From G963677485 sp942492855 (GTDB taxonomy: Bacteria; Armatimonadota; HRBIN16): a DNA stretch of 64,000 nt. The notes under the pieces were generated by a model. It saw nothing but the letters and a program-made list of their open reading frames with translations, was not told the origin of the DNA and ran no database searches. This document shows positions 62,832 to 64,000 of the stretch, one piece after another. The first letter of the stretch is position 1. Every line of letters starts with the position of its first letter. The position numbers and the translations under genes were made by a program. The stretch is taken from positions 3,968,001-4,032,000 of the forward strand of contig OW818647.1 of NCBI GenBank assembly GCA_942492855.1, read 5' to 3'.

Positions 62832-64000
62832 ATGTCAACCGAATACAAGCCGCTGCCGTTCCATAAAGTGAATATCACCGACCAATTCTGGGCCCCGCGA
62901 ATCCAAACGAACGCAGGTGAGACCCTCTACACCCAATATCGTAACCTGCAGGAGACGGGCCGGCTGCCGCCGTTTAAACTCGACTGGCATGAAGGTATGG
63001 AACCTGTTCCGCATATTTTCTGGGATTCGGATGTTGCGAAGTGGGTAGAAGGTGCTTGCTATTCCATCAACCTGGTGCCCGATGCAAAGATCGAGGCGAT
63101 GCTTGATGAAGCGATTGACCTGATCATATCGGCACAGCAGCCGGATGGATATCTGAACGTCTATTTCACCGTGGTAGAGCCGGAGAAGAGGTGGACCAAC
63201 CTGCGTGACCAGCATGAGCTCTACTGTGCCGGCCATCTCATGGAAGCTGCAGTGGCTCACTTCAGAGCCACTGGGTCACAGAAATTCCTGGATGCTATGT
63301 GCCGGTATGCCGACTACATCGCATCGGTATTTGGTGTGGAACCTGGTAAGAAGAGGGGGTATTGTGGACATCCTGAGATCGAGCTGGCGCTGGTCAAGCT
63401 TTATGAGGCGACCGGTGAGGTAAGGTACCTCAAGCTAAGCGAGTATTTCGTCGAGGAGCACGGCCAGCAGCCTCACTATTTCGACATCGAGGCCGTGGAA
63501 CGCGGCGAGGTTATCGATACGAGCCATCTTCCTCCTCACATGCTGACAGACCGGTATGCGTATGCGCAGGCGGATGTGCCCGTCAGAGAGCAAAAGAGTG
63601 TGGCAGGCCACGCTGTCCGTGCGATGTATTTCTACTCGGGAGCTGCTGACATCGCCGGAATCAACAACGACGAGAGCCTGTTCACCGTGCTCAAGCGGCT
63701 CTTGAATGACCTCACCACCAAGCGGATGTACCTCACCGGTGGTATTGGACCGTCCAGGCATAATGAGGGCTTTACCACTGACTACGACCTGCCGAACGAC
63801 ACGGCGTATGCAGAAACGTGTGCGGCGATTGGGCTAGTCATGTGGAACCATCGGATGCTGCGGTATGATTTGAACAGCCGCTACTCGGATGTGATGGAGC
63901 TGGCTTTATACAACGGCACCATCAGCGGCATCTCGCTGAGCGGTGATCGTTATTTCTACGAAAACCCGCTGGCCAGCAATGGCTCGCACCACCGAGTCGA
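62832..64000 (+). CDS. GH127 beta-L-arabinofuranosidase, partial at window edge
   Basis: The start is complete, but the gene runs off the right edge after 389 codons. The start ATG at 62832 is preceded by AAGGAG. There is no signal peptide, unlike the copy at 53637, so this one is probably cytosolic. Motifs are TDQFWAPRIQTNAGETLY, LISAQQPDGYLNVYF, ELYCAGHLMEAAVAHF, HPEIELALVKLYEATG, EQKSVAGHAVRAMYFYSG, YLTGGIGPSRHNEGFT and DTAYAETCAAIGLVMWNHRM. These match the HypBA1-type GH127 core, with the catalytic Glu-x-Cys at AETCA. The later cysteine pair lies beyond the window. It probably removes beta-L-arabinofuranose from imported oligosaccharides and is driven by the divergent AraC regulator. Confidence 0.88.
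   Translation, partial: MSTEYKPLPFHKVNITDQFWAPRIQTNAGETLYTQYRNLQETGRLPPFKLDWHEGMEPVPHIFWDSDVAKWVEGACYSINLVPDAKIEAMLDEAIDLIISAQQPDGYLNVYFTVVEPEKRWTNLRDQHELYCAGHLMEAAVAHFRATGSQKFLDAMCRYADYIASVFGVEPGKKRGYCGHPEIELALVKLYEATGEVRYLKLSEYFVEEHGQQPHYFDIEAVERGEVIDTSHLPPHMLTDRYAYAQADVPVREQKSVAGHAVRAMYFYSGAADIAGINNDESLFTVLKRLLNDLTTKRMYLTGGIGPSRHNEGFTTDYDLPNDTAYAETCAAIGLVMWNHRMLRYDLNSRYSDVMELALYNGTISGISLSGDRYFYENPLASNGSHHRV

Noticed and set aside
1..64000. CRISPR array
   Set aside because: The palindromic repeats seen are few, irregularly spaced and inverted. There are no regularly spaced direct repeats and no cas genes.

Overview
The window looks like chromosome from a free-living, saccharolytic, Gram-negative-type (diderm) bacterium of moderate GC. 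My best guess is the Armatimonadota. This is inference from gene content: a nuo operon, a long-form HPF, an LptC/OstA-like envelope protein, a Clp1-like kinase, and many secreted glycoside hydrolases (GHs) with discoidin or NPCBM modules. A Planctomycetota or Chloroflexota relative cannot be excluded without a search. There is no phage, insertion sequence, plasmid backbone or CRISPR array.

Layout, left half. 1-870: the end of zwf overlaps pgl (oxidative pentose phosphate pathway). 916-1359: an ORF-less, nested palindromic MITE-like element. 1399-5164 (-): a tight three-gene operon of an FG-GAP/VCBS protein, a DUF3160 protein and a CapA-like metallophosphatase. 5386-12000: hpf, a secreted TIM-barrel protein, gltX, a GT-C membrane glycosyltransferase and serA. 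12424-18312 (+): a compact envelope operon of a large secreted protein with a broken gluzincin-like motif, a lipoprotein, an LptC/OstA-like protein and a strongly eroded PTS Enzyme I homologue. 18335-26935: a PHP phosphatase, a Clp1/Grc3-like kinase with a tightly linked partner, a GNAT, a HEAT-repeat protein, a B12-binding radical SAM enzyme, a NIL-domain protein and a THUMP-like methyltransferase.

27103-40486 holds a respiratory complex I operon in the order A-C-D-E-F-G-H-J-K-L-M-N, closed by a strong terminator. nuoB and nuoI are absent from their usual slots, so they must lie elsewhere or the complex is unusual. Several subunits start at TTG or GTG, with overlapping or near-overlapping junctions.

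40559-64000 is mainly carbohydrate metabolism: an MsmX/UgpC-type ABC ATPase; a DapA-like aldolase, aldo/keto reductase and BNR-repeat protein cluster; an RNA helicase with two N-terminal zinc ribbons; a tRNA-Ala(CGC); and a plant-polysaccharide locus. That locus contains a TIM-barrel GH, a GH106-type rhamnosidase, two GH127-type beta-L-arabinofuranosidases, a GH36-like protein with NPCBM, a GH-A clan protein with discoidin, and an AraC regulator. The likely target is rhamnose- and arabinose-rich material such as pectin side chains or arabinosylated glycoproteins. No sugar permease is encoded here; the lone ABC ATPase may energise permeases encoded elsewhere.

The least conventional items are the degenerate Enzyme I with its HPr-binding domain deleted next to the Lpt-like gene, the pseudo-gluzincin secreted protein, the bacterial Clp1-like kinase pair, the nuo operon lacking B and I, and the zinc-ribbon DEAD-box fusion.
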